64,000 bases of DNA, taken from assembly GCA_963781955.1 (NCBI GenBank), contig CAWAHU010000002.1:868001-932000 (forward strand). Direction: 5' to 3'. The notes beneath the pieces are model-generated. The model made no database searches. It was given only the letters and a program-made list of their open reading frames with translations, and was not told where the DNA came from. This DNA comes from Bog-473 sp963781955 (lineage in GTDB: Bacteria; Actinomycetota; Acidimicrobiia; Acidimicrobiales; RAAP-2). The translations under genes and the position numbers were made by a program. This document shows positions 1 through 13,140 of this stretch, piece after piece (position 1 is the first letter of the stretch; every line of letters begins with the position of its first letter).

Positions 1-1646
1 TACGCCTCGGGCCAGAAGGACCGCCTCGGCACCGCGCTGGGGCGCAAGGTGTACCGCCTGTCCAAGTTCCGCCGGTCCAACCAGAACACGTGCATCAACC
101 ACCGCACGCTGGTCTCCGAGGGCCAGGGCGTCTCGGCCGGCGACCTGCTGGCCGACGGCCCCTCGACCCACAACGGAGAGCTGGCGCTGGGCAAGAACCT
201 GCTGGTGGCGTTCATGCCCTGGGAGGGCTACAACTACGAGGACGCCATCATCCTCTCGGAGCGCCTGGTGCGCGACGACGTGCTGACCTCCATCCACATC
301 GAGGAGCACGAGGTCGACGCCCGCGACACCAAGCTGGGCGCCGAGGAGATCACCCGGGACATCCCGAACCTCTCCGAGGAGATCCTGGCCGACCTCGACG
401 ATCGCGGCATCATCCGCGTCGGCGCCGAGGTCGAGCCGGGCGACGTCCTGGTCGGCAAGGTCACCCCCAAGGGTGAGACCGAGCAGACCCCCGAGGAGCG
501 ACTGCTGCGCGCCATCTTCGGCGAGAAGGCCCGTGAGGTGCGCGACACCTCCCTCAAGGTGCCCCACGGCGAGTACGGCAAGGTCATCGACGTCCGCGTG
601 TTCTCCCGCGAGGCGTCCGACGAGCTCCCGCCCGGCGTCAACCAGCTGGTGCGGGTCTACGTGGCCCAGAAGCGCAAGATCTCCGAGGGCGACAAGCTGG
701 CCGGCCGCCACGGCAACAAGGGCGTGATCTCCAAGATCCTCCCGGTCGAGGACATGCCGTACCTGGCCGACGGCACCCCGGTCGACATCATCTTGAACCC
801 GCTCGGCGTGCCGAGCCGGATGAACGTCGGCCAGGTGCTCGAGTCGCACTTGGGGTACGCGGCGCGCCATGGCTGGAAGGACGTGGTGGTCAACGAGGGG
901 GTGGGCACCAGCGCCAAGGGCGACGGAGCGGAGCGCAAGACGCGGCCGCGCACCGAGCCGGCCGCTTGGGTGTCCACGCCTGTATTCGACGGCGCCCACT
1001 GGGACGAGGCCGAGGACGCGGGGGCGCACCCGACGATCAAGCGGATCTTCGGCGAGCTCAACTCGGACTCGGCCAACGGCGACGTGCTGATCGGCGACGA
1101 CGGCAAGGCGATGCTCTACAACGGGCGCACCGGCGAGGCCTACGACAACCCGATCTCGGTCGGCTACGTGTACATCTTGAAGCTGGCCCACCTGGTGGAC
1201 GACAAGATCCACGCCCGCTCCACCGGCCCGTACTCCATGATCACCCAGCAGCCGCTGGGTGGGAAGGCCCAGTTCGGTGGCCAGCGCTTCGGCGAGATGG
1301 AGGTCTGGGCCCTGGAGGCCTTCGGCGCCGCCTACGCGCTGCAGGAGCTGCTGACGATCAAGTCCGACGACGTGCTCGGCCGCGTGAAGGTCTACGAGGC
1401 CATCGTCAAGGGCGAGAACATCCCCGAGCCCGGCATCCCCGAGAGCTTCAAGGTGCTCATCAAGGAGATGCAGTCCCTCTGCCTCGACGTCGAGGTCCTG
1501 GCCGAGGACGGCCGGGAGATCGAGATGCACGAGCTGGATGAGGACGTGTTCCGCACCGCCGAGGAGCTGGGCATCGACATCAGTCGCAACGAGCGCGGCT
1601 CAGACGAGGAAGACGAGCGGCGCGCCGCAGAGAGGAGCTTTTCCTG

Positions 1647-1647
<1 letters not shown>
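1..1647 (+). CDS. rpoB: DNA-directed RNA polymerase beta subunit (3' part)
   Basis: Carboxy-terminal 548 residues of the RNA polymerase beta subunit; the reading frame is open from base 1, so the gene begins before the window. Recognisable beta-subunit blocks include GRHGNKGVISKI (about residues 236-247 of the fragment), the PSRMNVGQVLESHLG block and, near the end, GGKAQFGGQRFGEMEVWALE, which lies against the beta' subunit in the assembled enzyme. The protein ends in an acidic tail. Its TGA overlaps the rpoC ATG by one base (1647), the usual coupled rpoBC arrangement. The rifampicin-resistance region should lie upstream and is not visible. Confidence 0.98.
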
Positions 1648-5760
<4,113 letters not shown>

Positions 5761-5797
5761 ACTGACGGCCGGACCCGGGGACACGAAGGAGCGTCCG

Positions 5798-6757
5798 TTG
5801 GCGAACCGGAATCTGGTTGCTCAGCCCGGCGGCGGGGACTCCATCGCGCCTGGTTCCGGTCACTACCGCCTGTCGCACCTGGGCGCCCTCGAGGCGCAGT
5901 CCATCCATGTCTTCCGCGAGGTGGCGGCGGAGTTCGAGCGCCCCGTGCTCTTGTTCTCGGGGGGCAAGGACTCCATCGTGATGCTCCACCTGGCCCACAA
6001 GGCCTTCTGGCCTGCCCCGTTGCCGTTCCCGGTGCTCCACGTGGACACCGGCCGCAATTTCTCCGAGGTCCTCGAGTACCGGGACCGCCACACCGGCCAA
6101 CTCGGGGTGCGGCTCCTGGTGGCCAAGGTACAGGACGACATCGACGCCGGCCGCACGGTGGAGACCCCCGGGGAGAGCCGCAACCGCCTGCAGACGCCGA
6201 CGCTGCTGCGGGCCATCGCCGAGGGCCGCCACGACGCCGTGTTCGGTGGGGCACGCCGCGACGAGGAGAAGGCCCGGGCCAAGGAGCGGATCTTCAGCTT
6301 CCGGGACCAGTTCGGCCAGTGGGACCCGAAGAACCAGCGCCCCGAGCTGTGGAACATCTACAACGGCCGGCATAACAAGGGCGAGCACATCCGGGTCTTC
6401 CCGCTGTCGAACTGGACCGAGCTCGACGTGTGGAACTACATCCGCGAGGAGCAGATCGACGTGCCGGGCATCTACTACGCCCACCGGCGCCAGGTGTTCG
6501 AGCGCGACGGCATGCTGATGGCGGTCACCGAGCACCTCGCTCCCAACGGCGACGAGCAGGTCCTCGAGACGGTCGTCCGGTTCCGCACGGTGGGGGACGC
6601 CGACTGCACCGGGTGTGTCGAGTCGATGGCCGAGACCATCGACCTGGTGATCGAGGAGGTGGCCGGCACCCGCCTCACGGAGCGGGGCGCCACCCGGGCC
6701 GACGACCGGATCTCGGAGGCCGGCATGGAGGACCGCAAGAGGGAGGGGTACTTCTAG
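5798..6757 (+). CDS. cysD: Sulfate adenylyltransferase subunit 2
   Basis: ATP sulfurylase small subunit: with CysN it makes adenosine 5'-phosphosulfate from ATP and sulfate in the cytoplasm. The PP-loop SGGKDS is at residues 54-59, followed by HVDTGRNFSEV, the arginine-rich GGARRDEEKARAKERIFSFR block and a C-terminal DADCTGCVES segment, all typical of CysD. The 319-residue length fits the family. The start is a TTG placed 6 nt after an AAGGAG ribosome site (5786-5791). The stop overlaps the GTG of cysNC, so the two are translationally coupled. Confidence 0.95.
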   Translation: MANRNLVAQPGGGDSIAPGSGHYRLSHLGALEAQSIHVFREVAAEFERPVLLFSGGKDSIVMLHLAHKAFWPAPLPFPVLHVDTGRNFSEVLEYRDRHTGQLGVRLLVAKVQDDIDAGRTVETPGESRNRLQTPTLLRAIAEGRHDAVFGGARRDEEKARAKERIFSFRDQFGQWDPKNQRPELWNIYNGRHNKGEHIRVFPLSNWTELDVWNYIREEQIDVPGIYYAHRRQVFERDGMLMAVTEHLAPNGDEQVLETVVRFRTVGDADCTGCVESMAETIDLVIEEVAGTRLTERGATRADDRISEAGMEDRKREGYF

Positions 6758-8616
6758 TGACCGAGCTCCTCCGGCTGGCCACCGCGGGCTCCGTCGACGA
6801 CGGGAAGTCGACCCTGATCGGGCGACTGCTCTACGACGCCAAGGGCATCTTCGAGGACCAGCTCGAGGCCATCCGCCGCACGAGCGAGCAGCGCGGCAAT
6901 CCCGAGACGGACCTGGCGCTGCTCACCGACGGCCTGCGGGCCGAGCGCGAGCAGGGCATCACCATCGACGTGGCCTACCGCTACTTCGCCACCCCGAAGC
7001 GCAAGTTCATCATCGCCGACACCCCCGGGCACACCGAGTACACGCGCAACATGGTGACCGGGGCGTCGAACGCCCACGTGTCGCTCATCTTGATCGACGC
7101 CCGCAAGGGCGTGATCGAACAGACCCGCCGCCACGCCTTCCTCTCGTCCATGCTCGGCGTCCCGCACATGGTCGTGTGCGTCAACAAGATGGACATGATC
7201 GATTGGGACCAGCAGCGCTTCGAGCAGATCAAGTCGGACTTCATGGAGTTCGCAGCCCGGCTCAACGTCCACGACATCACGTTCATCCCGATCTCGGCTC
7301 TCAGGGGTGACAACGTCGTCCAGCGCTCGGAGAACATGTGGTGGTACGAGGGCTCGCCGCTGCTGAACCACATCGAGTCCGTCTACATCGCCAGCGACGA
7401 GAACTTCATCGACCCCCGCTTCCCCGTGCAGTACGTCATCAGGAGCCAGACCCCCCAAAACCCCGACTTCCGGGGCTATGCCGGGACGGTGGCGAGCGGC
7501 GTCTTCCGGCCCGGCGACGACATTCTGGTCCTGCCCTCGGGCGTCACCTCGCGCATCGCCACGATCGAGACGGCCGACGGCGAGGTGGCCGAGGCCTTCC
7601 CACCCATGGCCGTGGTCATCACCCTCGAGGACGACATCGCGGTCTCCCGGGGCGACGTCCTGTGCCGTCCCAACAACCGGCCCACCGTCTTGCACGACAT
7701 TGAGGCGACCGTCTGCTGGATGGACGAGCGATCCGCGCTGACGCCCGGCCGCAGCTACCTGCTCAAGCACAGCACGCGGTCGGTGCGGGTGACGGCGGAG
7801 TCGCTGCAGTACCGGCTCGACATCAACGGGCTGCACCGCGAGGAGGACGCGACGTCGCTCGGGCTCAACGAGATCGGCCGTGTGTCGTTCCGCTCGACCG
7901 AGCCCCTGATGGTCGACGACTACACGGCGAACCGATCCACGGGCAGCTTCATCATCATCGACCCCGTCACCAACGGCACGGTGGGTGCCGGGGTGATCCG
8001 GGTCATCGCCTCGACGCACGCCAGCCCGAACGTGGTGCGCCACGGCGGGCGCCTGACCCGCCAGGAGCGCTTCTCCGCGCTCGGGACCACGGGGGCGACG
8101 CTGCTGTTCACGGGCCTGTCCGGTGCGGGCAAGTCCACCTTGGCCGCCGGCGTGGAAGAGGCGTTCGTGCGCGGGGGGCGGCCGGCCTTCCTTCTCGACG
8201 GCGACAACCTGCGCCACGGGCTGAGCGGCGACCTGGGCTTCTCGGACCGCGACCGCACCGAGAACGTGCGTCGTGCCGGCGAGGTGGCCTGCATGTTCGC
8301 GGAGTCCGGGGCCCTGGCGCTGATCGCGCTGATCGCTCCGTTCGAGGACGACCGCCGGCTCATCCGGGTCCTCCACGAGGAGGCGGGACTGGCCTACGCC
8401 GAGATCTACGTGGACACCACGCTGGCCGAGTGCGAGCGGCGCGACCCCAAGGGACTCTACGCCCGGGCACGTTCGGGCCAGCTGCCCGGGTTCACCGGCG
8501 TCGACGGGGCGTTCGAGGTCCCGGCCAAACCGGACCTGGTGGTGGGGCCGGGCTGCGGTTCGCTGCCCGAGCAGGTGTCGGCCGTCGTCGACCTGGTAGA
8601 GAGGATCCTCCGGTAG
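6757..8616 (+). CDS. cysNC: Bifunctional sulfate adenylyltransferase subunit 1 / APS kinase
   Basis: Fusion of the ATP sulfurylase GTPase subunit with adenylylsulfate kinase (619 residues). The GTPase part shows GSVDDGKST (residues 11-19), DTPGHTEYTRNM and NKMD, followed by an EF-Tu-like barrel region. The kinase part starts near residue 445 with the P-loop GLSGAGKST, then DGDNLRHGLSGDLGFS and a GLYARARSGQ segment. The product would carry sulfate to PAPS in two steps. No sulfite-forming reductase lies nearby, so the fate of PAPS (assimilation or sulfation) is not shown here. The GTG start lies in TAGTGA, overlapping the cysD stop. Confidence 0.95.
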   Translation: MTELLRLATAGSVDDGKSTLIGRLLYDAKGIFEDQLEAIRRTSEQRGNPETDLALLTDGLRAEREQGITIDVAYRYFATPKRKFIIADTPGHTEYTRNMVTGASNAHVSLILIDARKGVIEQTRRHAFLSSMLGVPHMVVCVNKMDMIDWDQQRFEQIKSDFMEFAARLNVHDITFIPISALRGDNVVQRSENMWWYEGSPLLNHIESVYIASDENFIDPRFPVQYVIRSQTPQNPDFRGYAGTVASGVFRPGDDILVLPSGVTSRIATIETADGEVAEAFPPMAVVITLEDDIAVSRGDVLCRPNNRPTVLHDIEATVCWMDERSALTPGRSYLLKHSTRSVRVTAESLQYRLDINGLHREEDATSLGLNEIGRVSFRSTEPLMVDDYTANRSTGSFIIIDPVTNGTVGAGVIRVIASTHASPNVVRHGGRLTRQERFSALGTTGATLLFTGLSGAGKSTLAAGVEEAFVRGGRPAFLLDGDNLRHGLSGDLGFSDRDRTENVRRAGEVACMFAESGALALIALIAPFEDDRRLIRVLHEEAGLAYAEIYVDTTLAECERRDPKGLYARARSGQLPGFTGVDGAFEVPAKPDLVVGPGCGSLPEQVSAVVDLVERILR

Positions 8617-8618
8617 CC

Positions 8619-9884
8619 ATGGCGGACAACACGCCAGAGAGCCGGACCGACGGCGGATCGGTCAGGCAGCAGCCCGACCATCCTCCCCGGAAGGCCGCCA
8701 AGCAGTCGGTGGGGTCCAACGGCGCCTCCGGTACCACCACGCAGGCGGCACCGCCCCGGAGGGCTACCTCGGCACCGGCACCGGCACCGACGGCCGCGAC
8801 CGTCCAGGCCGAAGCGACCGCTCAGGCCGAAGCGACCGCTCAGGCCGAAGCGACTGCGGCGGCCGAGCGTGCCACTTCGCTGGCCCGCATCCACCCGAAG
8901 CGAGAGCTCCGGCGGCGCCGGGTCGCCTGGACGATCGCGATCATCGTGGCGGTCGCGCTCGTCGTCGCGGGGGTCACGCGGACGAACAAGACCACGACGA
9001 CGAACAAGGCCACGACGTCGAGCGCCCCCACGGCCCTCACCGCGCAGACCGTTCTGCAGCTCCCGGCCACGTCGGTGGTGACTGCCTTGGCGGCGGGGGA
9101 CGGGGCGGCCTTCGCCGCCGACGCCCAACGGAACCTGGTGCTGCGCTTCGACCCGGCCACCGGCAAGGTGGAGAAGTCGGTCTCCGTCGGGGGCCGGCCC
9201 ACGGCGATGCTGCTCCACGGCAACGACCTCTGGGTGGCCGACGCCACCAAGGACCGCCTGCTCCAGCTCGATGCCAGGAGCCTGCACGTCGTGGGCACCC
9301 TGTCGCTGCCGGACAGCCCGACCAGCATGGCGGTCCTGGGTGACATCCTCTGGGTGACGTCGAGCAACGTGACCCAGCTCACGCCGGTCCAGCTGCAGAC
9401 CGCGGTGATCAACACCCAGGTCTACGTGCTGTCAGGCGCCGTGCGGGCCATCGCCGACAACGGCGCGCTGTGGACGACGGGCACGGTCAACCGGCTGACC
9501 AGGATCGTCCCGTCCGACACGGCCGGGGTGGCACCGACGCAGAGCGCGGTCATCGTGGGCAGCGGGCCCACGGCCCTCGCCACGGGCCTCGGCTCGGTCT
9601 GGGTCGCCAACACGCAGAGCGGGACCGTGTCCGAGGTCAGCGAGAGCACCATGGCGGTGACCGCCACCTACAAGGTCGGGGGCAACCCGGACGCGGTCGC
9701 CGTCGAGCCAGACGGCCGGGTCCTGGTCGGCTTCTCCTCGGGGACCAAGGTCGTCGAGATCGGGGTCAAGACGAAGTCCCAGACGCTGGACCTCGGCACG
9801 CACCCGCAGCAGATGCAGACGGTCGGAACCCGCGTGTGGGTCGGGGGCGGCCACCCCGGCCGCGTCATCTCGGTCGCGGGCTGA
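8619..9884 (+). CDS. Membrane-anchored beta-propeller protein of unknown function
   Basis: A 421-residue protein. Residues 1 to about 95 are disordered and rich in Ala, Thr, Pro and Gln, with a tandem AQAEAT repeat. One hydrophobic helix follows (around 103-123, WTIAIIVAVALVVAGV). The rest repeats short modules of the DLWVADA.., ILWVTSS.., SVWVANT.. and RVWVGGG.. type, as in YVTN/Vgb-like seven-bladed propellers. The likely topology is a cytoplasmic tail, one anchor and an external propeller. It begins 2 bases after cysNC, so it is probably cotranscribed, but nothing in it shows a role in sulfur metabolism. Its ligand is unknown. Confidence 0.75.
   Translation: MADNTPESRTDGGSVRQQPDHPPRKAAKQSVGSNGASGTTTQAAPPRRATSAPAPAPTAATVQAEATAQAEATAQAEATAAAERATSLARIHPKRELRRRRVAWTIAIIVAVALVVAGVTRTNKTTTTNKATTSSAPTALTAQTVLQLPATSVVTALAAGDGAAFAADAQRNLVLRFDPATGKVEKSVSVGGRPTAMLLHGNDLWVADATKDRLLQLDARSLHVVGTLSLPDSPTSMAVLGDILWVTSSNVTQLTPVQLQTAVINTQVYVLSGAVRAIADNGALWTTGTVNRLTRIVPSDTAGVAPTQSAVIVGSGPTALATGLGSVWVANTQSGTVSEVSESTMAVTATYKVGGNPDAVAVEPDGRVLVGFSSGTKVVEIGVKTKSQTLDLGTHPQQMQTVGTRVWVGGGHPGRVISVAG
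8805..8858 (+). repeat. In-frame 18-bp tandem repeat, three copies
   Basis: The unit CAGGCCGAAGCGACCGCT occurs three times head to tail, the last with two changes, and encodes QAEATA repeats in the disordered tail of the propeller protein. It is coding low-complexity sequence. Confidence 0.85.
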
Positions 9885-9907
9885 CGCACCTGACCGGGGC
9901 CTCCCGG

Positions 9908-10321
9908 TCAGTTCTCCTGGACCAGCTCGATCAGAGTCCCGAACGAGGTCTTCGGGTGCACGAAGGCGACCGTGGTGCCCCGGGAGCCCGGACGCGGCTC
10001 GTCGTCGATCACCCGCCCGCCGGCGTCCTTGATCGCCTGGAGTGCCGCGGCGCAATCGTCGACCCGGTACCCGACGTGGTGGATGCCCTCGCCCTTGGAG
10101 GCCAGGAACTTGGCCACCGTCGAGTCGTCCCGGGTGGGTGTGAGCAGTTGGACGTAGGACTGGGCCACCTTGAGCAGGGCCTCCTCGACCCCGTCGCGCT
10201 CCACGCGCTCGCGGTGGTCGACGGTGGCGCCGAACACCTCGCCGTACCAGGCGATGGCCGCCTCGAGGTCGTTGACCGCGATGGCGACATGGTCGATCTC
10301 GGTCAGCAGGTGCTCGCTCAT
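9908..10321 (-). CDS. mce: Methylmalonyl-CoA / ethylmalonyl-CoA epimerase
   Basis: Glyoxalase-fold (VOC) protein of 137 residues. It contains IDHVAIAVNDLEAAIAWY near the N-terminus, GIHHVGYRVDD in the middle and a C-terminal FVHPKTSFGTLIELVQ. These supply the His/Glu metal ligands of the methylmalonyl-CoA epimerase family. It interconverts the 2R and 2S forms of methylmalonyl-CoA; the ethylmalonyl-CoA pathway uses the same enzyme type for ethylmalonyl-CoA. Its ATG overlaps the TGA of ccr in an ATGA, so it is the second gene of a ccr-mce operon. Confidence 0.92.
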   Translation of the reverse strand: MSEHLLTEIDHVAIAVNDLEAAIAWYGEVFGATVDHRERVERDGVEEALLKVAQSYVQLLTPTRDDSTVAKFLASKGEGIHHVGYRVDDCAAALQAIKDAGGRVIDDEPRPGSRGTTVAFVHPKTSFGTLIELVQEN

Positions 10322-11658
10322 GCTTCGTGCCTCCGGAAGAGCGTGATGCGGTCCTCGCCCACCTTGGCCCGCAGCTCGGGGTCGTCGATGCCGAGGCCCT
10401 CGGCGGGGGCGAGGCACAGGACGCCGATCTTGCCCTCGTGCAGGTTGTGGTGGACCTGGTATGCCGCCTCGCCCACCTCGTCGAGCGGGTAGACGGCCGA
10501 GAGGGGCGGGACCACCTTGCCCTCGCAGATCAGCTGGTTGGCGTCCCACGCCTCGCGGTAGTTGGCGAAGTGCGATCCCTTGATGGTCTTGAGCTTCATC
10601 CACAGATGGCGGTTGTCGTACTCGATCATGTAGCCCGACGTCGCCGCGCAGGTGACGATGGTGCCGGCCCGCTTGCACACGAACACCGAGGCCCCCATGG
10701 TCTGGCGGCCCGGGTGCTCGAAGACGATGTCGGGCTCGGTGCCCACGAGGGACCGGATGTCCTTGCCGAAGCGCCGCCACTCGGACTCGTCCTGGGTGTG
10801 CTCGTCGGCCCAGAAGCGGTAGTTCGCCGCCTTGCGGTCGATGACCGCCTCGACGCCGAGGTCGTTGAGCAGCTTGACCTTGTCGGGGGACGAGACGACA
10901 CCGACGGGCGTGCCGCCCCCGTTGAGCACGTGCTGCACCGCGTAGCTGCCGATGCCGCCGCTCGCCCCCCACACCAGCACCGTGTCGCCTTGGGTCATGC
11001 GTGCGCCGTTGGGCGAGACGAGCATGCGGTAGGCCGTCGAGTTGCACAAAGCGTTGATGGCGGCCTCCTCCCAGCTGAGGTGGGCCGCCTTGGGCATGAG
11101 CTGGTTGGCCTTCACCACGGCGACGTCCGCCAGGCCGCCGAAGTTGGACTCGAAGCCCCAGATGCGCTGGTTGGCGGCCAGCATCGAATCGTCGTGCGCC
11201 GAGGGGTCCTGGTCGTCGACGTAGTTGCAGTGGACCGTGACCTTGTCGCCCACCCTCCAATTGCGCACGGCCGAGCCCGTGCGCAGCACGATGCCCGAGG
11301 CGTCCGACCCGACCACGTGGTAGTCGAGGGCGTGGCGCGCGGCCCACGGCCCCTCCTTGGCCAGGCGGTCCAGGAACCCGAAGGTGGGCAGCGGCTCGAA
11401 GATCGAGGACCAGACCGTGTTGAAGTTGATGGACGAGGCCATCACCGCCACGTAGGCCTCGTCGGGGGCCAGCTCGGGCAGCGCCACCTCCTCGACGTGG
11501 AGGGACCGCCGTGGGTCCTTCTCGGAGGACTCCATGCCCTCGAACATGGTCATCTCGTCCCGTTTGACCAAGGCGGCCCGGTAGGACTCGGGCAGGGGGA
11601 GTCCGGCCAGGTCATCGGCAGTCGCGCCGTCCACGGCAGCACTGAGGATCTCGCTCAT
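10318..11658 (-). CDS. ccr: Crotonyl-CoA carboxylase/reductase
   Basis: Reductive carboxylase of the medium-chain dehydrogenase family: crotonyl-CoA, CO2 and NADPH give ethylmalonyl-CoA, the hallmark reaction of the ethylmalonyl-CoA pathway. The 446-residue length and the landmarks fit Ccr: SSINFNTVWSSIFEP, VGSDASGIVLRTG, VTVHCNYVDDQDP, the NADPH-binding VWGASGGIGSYAVQ, and FEHPGRQTMGASVFVCK. The start ATG at 11658 has no strong ribosome site. It is divergent from the thiolase gene with a 78-bp gap. Ccr can also supply ethylmalonyl-CoA for polyketides, but no such genes are here. Confidence 0.95.
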   Translation of the reverse strand: MSEILSAAVDGATADDLAGLPLPESYRAALVKRDEMTMFEGMESSEKDPRRSLHVEEVALPELAPDEAYVAVMASSINFNTVWSSIFEPLPTFGFLDRLAKEGPWAARHALDYHVVGSDASGIVLRTGSAVRNWRVGDKVTVHCNYVDDQDPSAHDDSMLAANQRIWGFESNFGGLADVAVVKANQLMPKAAHLSWEEAAINALCNSTAYRMLVSPNGARMTQGDTVLVWGASGGIGSYAVQHVLNGGGTPVGVVSSPDKVKLLNDLGVEAVIDRKAANYRFWADEHTQDESEWRRFGKDIRSLVGTEPDIVFEHPGRQTMGASVFVCKRAGTIVTCAATSGYMIEYDNRHLWMKLKTIKGSHFANYREAWDANQLICEGKVVPPLSAVYPLDEVGEAAYQVHHNLHEGKIGVLCLAPAEGLGIDDPELRAKVGEDRITLFRRHEA

Positions 11659-11681
11659 GTGCCCCGACGATAGTTGGCCCG

Positions 11682-11687
11682 TACAAT
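11682..11687 (+). promoter_or_regulatory. Candidate -10 box in the ccr / thiolase divergent gap
   Basis: TACAAT matches the -10 consensus closely and would start a transcript some 43 bases before the thiolase ATG. I see no good -35 at 16-18 bp, so an activator may be needed or the match may be chance. Confidence 0.4.
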
Positions 11688-11736
11688 GAGGTTTCCGGCC
11701 GGTAACCAGACCGGGCGTTGAGCGGAGGTGGACGCA

Positions 11737-12918
11737 ATGGCCGAGGCCGTCATCGTTGCAGGGGCTCGGACCCCGATCGGGAAGCTGTCGGGTGCTCTGG
11801 CCGGTTTCAGCGCCATGGACCTGGGCGGGTTCGCCATCGCCGAGGCGCTGACGCGGGCCGGCGTGGCTCCCGAGCAGGTCGACTACGTGCTCATGGGGCA
11901 GGTGGTCCTGGCCGGCCAGGGGCAGATCACGGCCCGGCAGGCCGCGGTCAAGGGCGGGATCCCCATGTCGGTGCCCGCCAACACCATCAACAAGGTCTGC
12001 CTGTCGGGCCTCAACACGATCTACCTGGCCGACCAGATGATCCGGGCCGGGGACGCCGAGATCGTCGTGGCCGGTGGCATGGAGTCCATGACCCAGGCCC
12101 CGCACCTGTTGCCGGGCGCCCGCGCTGGCTTCCGCCTGGGTGACGCCGAGCTGATCGACTCGATGATGTACGACGGCCTCACGGACTCCTTCGACCACAT
12201 CGCCATGGGCCTCTCCACCGAGCAGCACAACAAGTTGGTGGGCGTATCGCGTGAGCGCCAGGATGCGTTCTCCGCGGCCAGCCACGAGAAGGCTGCCGCC
12301 GCCATCAAGGAAGGCCGCCTGGCTGAGGAGATCGTCCCGGTGCAGGTGCCCCAGCGCAAGGGTGACCCGATCACGGTGGACACCGACGAGGGGGTACGCC
12401 CGGGTACGACGGCCGAGTCGCTCGGCGCCCTGAAGCCCGCCTTCGACAAGGAGGGGACCATCACGGCCGGCAACGCCTCGCAGATCTCCGACGGCGGCTG
12501 TGCGCTCGTCGTGATGTCGGCCGACAAGGCCAAGGAGCTCGGCGTCAGCCCGCTCGGCCACCTGGTCGGCTACGGCATGGTGGCCGGCCCCGACAACTCG
12601 CTGCTGACCCAGCCCTCACGCGCCATCGCCAAGGCGGCCGGCAAGGCTGGCATCGATCTCGGCGCCATCGACCTGTTCGAGATCAACGAGGCCTTCGCGG
12701 CCGTCGGCTTGGCCTCGGTCGACGAACTCGGCATCGACGAGGAGAAGGTCAACGTGAACGGCGGCGCCATCGCCCTCGGCCACCCGGTCGGCATGTCGGG
12801 GGCCCGGCTCGCGCTGACGGCCCTGCTCGAGCTGCGCCGCCGCGGCGCCTCCACGGCTGCCGTGGCCCTCTGCGGCGGTGGCGGGCAGGGCGACGCCGCC
12901 ATGCTGCGCGTGCTCTGA
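11737..12918 (+). CDS. Acetyl-CoA C-acetyltransferase (thiolase)
   Basis: Biosynthetic-type thiolase of 393 residues, condensing two acetyl-CoA to acetoacetyl-CoA. It has the acylated cysteine C88 in NTINKVCLSG, the histidine motif NGGAIALGHPVGMSG near residue 349 and the second cysteine in LCGGGGQGDAAM close to the C-terminus. The ATG at 11737 is chosen over a GTG at 11728 because GGAGGT (11724-11729) lies 7 nt before the ATG and overlaps the GTG. Its position beside ccr-mce suggests it feeds the first step of the ethylmalonyl-CoA pathway; a beta-oxidation role cannot be excluded. Confidence 0.93.
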   Translation: MAEAVIVAGARTPIGKLSGALAGFSAMDLGGFAIAEALTRAGVAPEQVDYVLMGQVVLAGQGQITARQAAVKGGIPMSVPANTINKVCLSGLNTIYLADQMIRAGDAEIVVAGGMESMTQAPHLLPGARAGFRLGDAELIDSMMYDGLTDSFDHIAMGLSTEQHNKLVGVSRERQDAFSAASHEKAAAAIKEGRLAEEIVPVQVPQRKGDPITVDTDEGVRPGTTAESLGALKPAFDKEGTITAGNASQISDGGCALVVMSADKAKELGVSPLGHLVGYGMVAGPDNSLLTQPSRAIAKAAGKAGIDLGAIDLFEINEAFAAVGLASVDELGIDEEKVNVNGGAIALGHPVGMSGARLALTALLELRRRGASTAAVALCGGGGQGDAAMLRVL

Positions 12919-12934
12919 GCCGGCTGCCCGGCTC
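12917..12934 (+). terminator. Hairpin at the thiolase stop codon
   Basis: GAGCCGG / CCGGCTC forms a 7-bp perfect stem with a 4-nt loop and overlaps the TGA of the thiolase gene. There is no T tract, so it could be a weak terminator or an RNA 3'-end stabiliser. Confidence 0.35.
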
Positions 12935-13080
12935 GGGCTCCCGCCCCGCCACTCGTCCCGGCGTCACTTCGCCCCCGCCGTCCCGGCCGGATTGACTCTG
13001 GTTGACCACAGCCCGGCGCGTCCCGACACGTGCCACCGCTGCGTCCCGGCCCTCTTGCCGGACCCCGTCCCCCCCGCTCC

Positions 13081-13140
13081 GGGGCACATGCACCTCGCGC
13101 CGTATACGCGTGCGCCGCCCGCCCATATACAGCGCGAATT
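13081..13140. repeat. GTATAC-ended intergenic repeat, left part (interrupted by the IS30 element)
   Basis: Contains CGCGCCGTATACGCG (GTATAC at 13102-13107) and CATATACAGCGCG (13124-13136). The second piece continues after the insertion at 14373. Rejoined (17 + 24 bases), it matches the reverse complement of 45553-45592 over about 40 bp with few differences. The first piece matches 45570-45591 in direct orientation (GGGGCAC..CTCGCGCCGTATA). The stretch 12935-13080 before it is noncoding, with nothing else I can name. Confidence 0.75.

Noticed and set aside
6754..8376. A 540-codon minus-strand frame opposite cysNC
   Set aside because: Shadow of a well-supported gene; no ribosome site or family features.
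8805..8858. CRISPR-like array
   Set aside because: Direct head-to-tail coding repeats without spacers.
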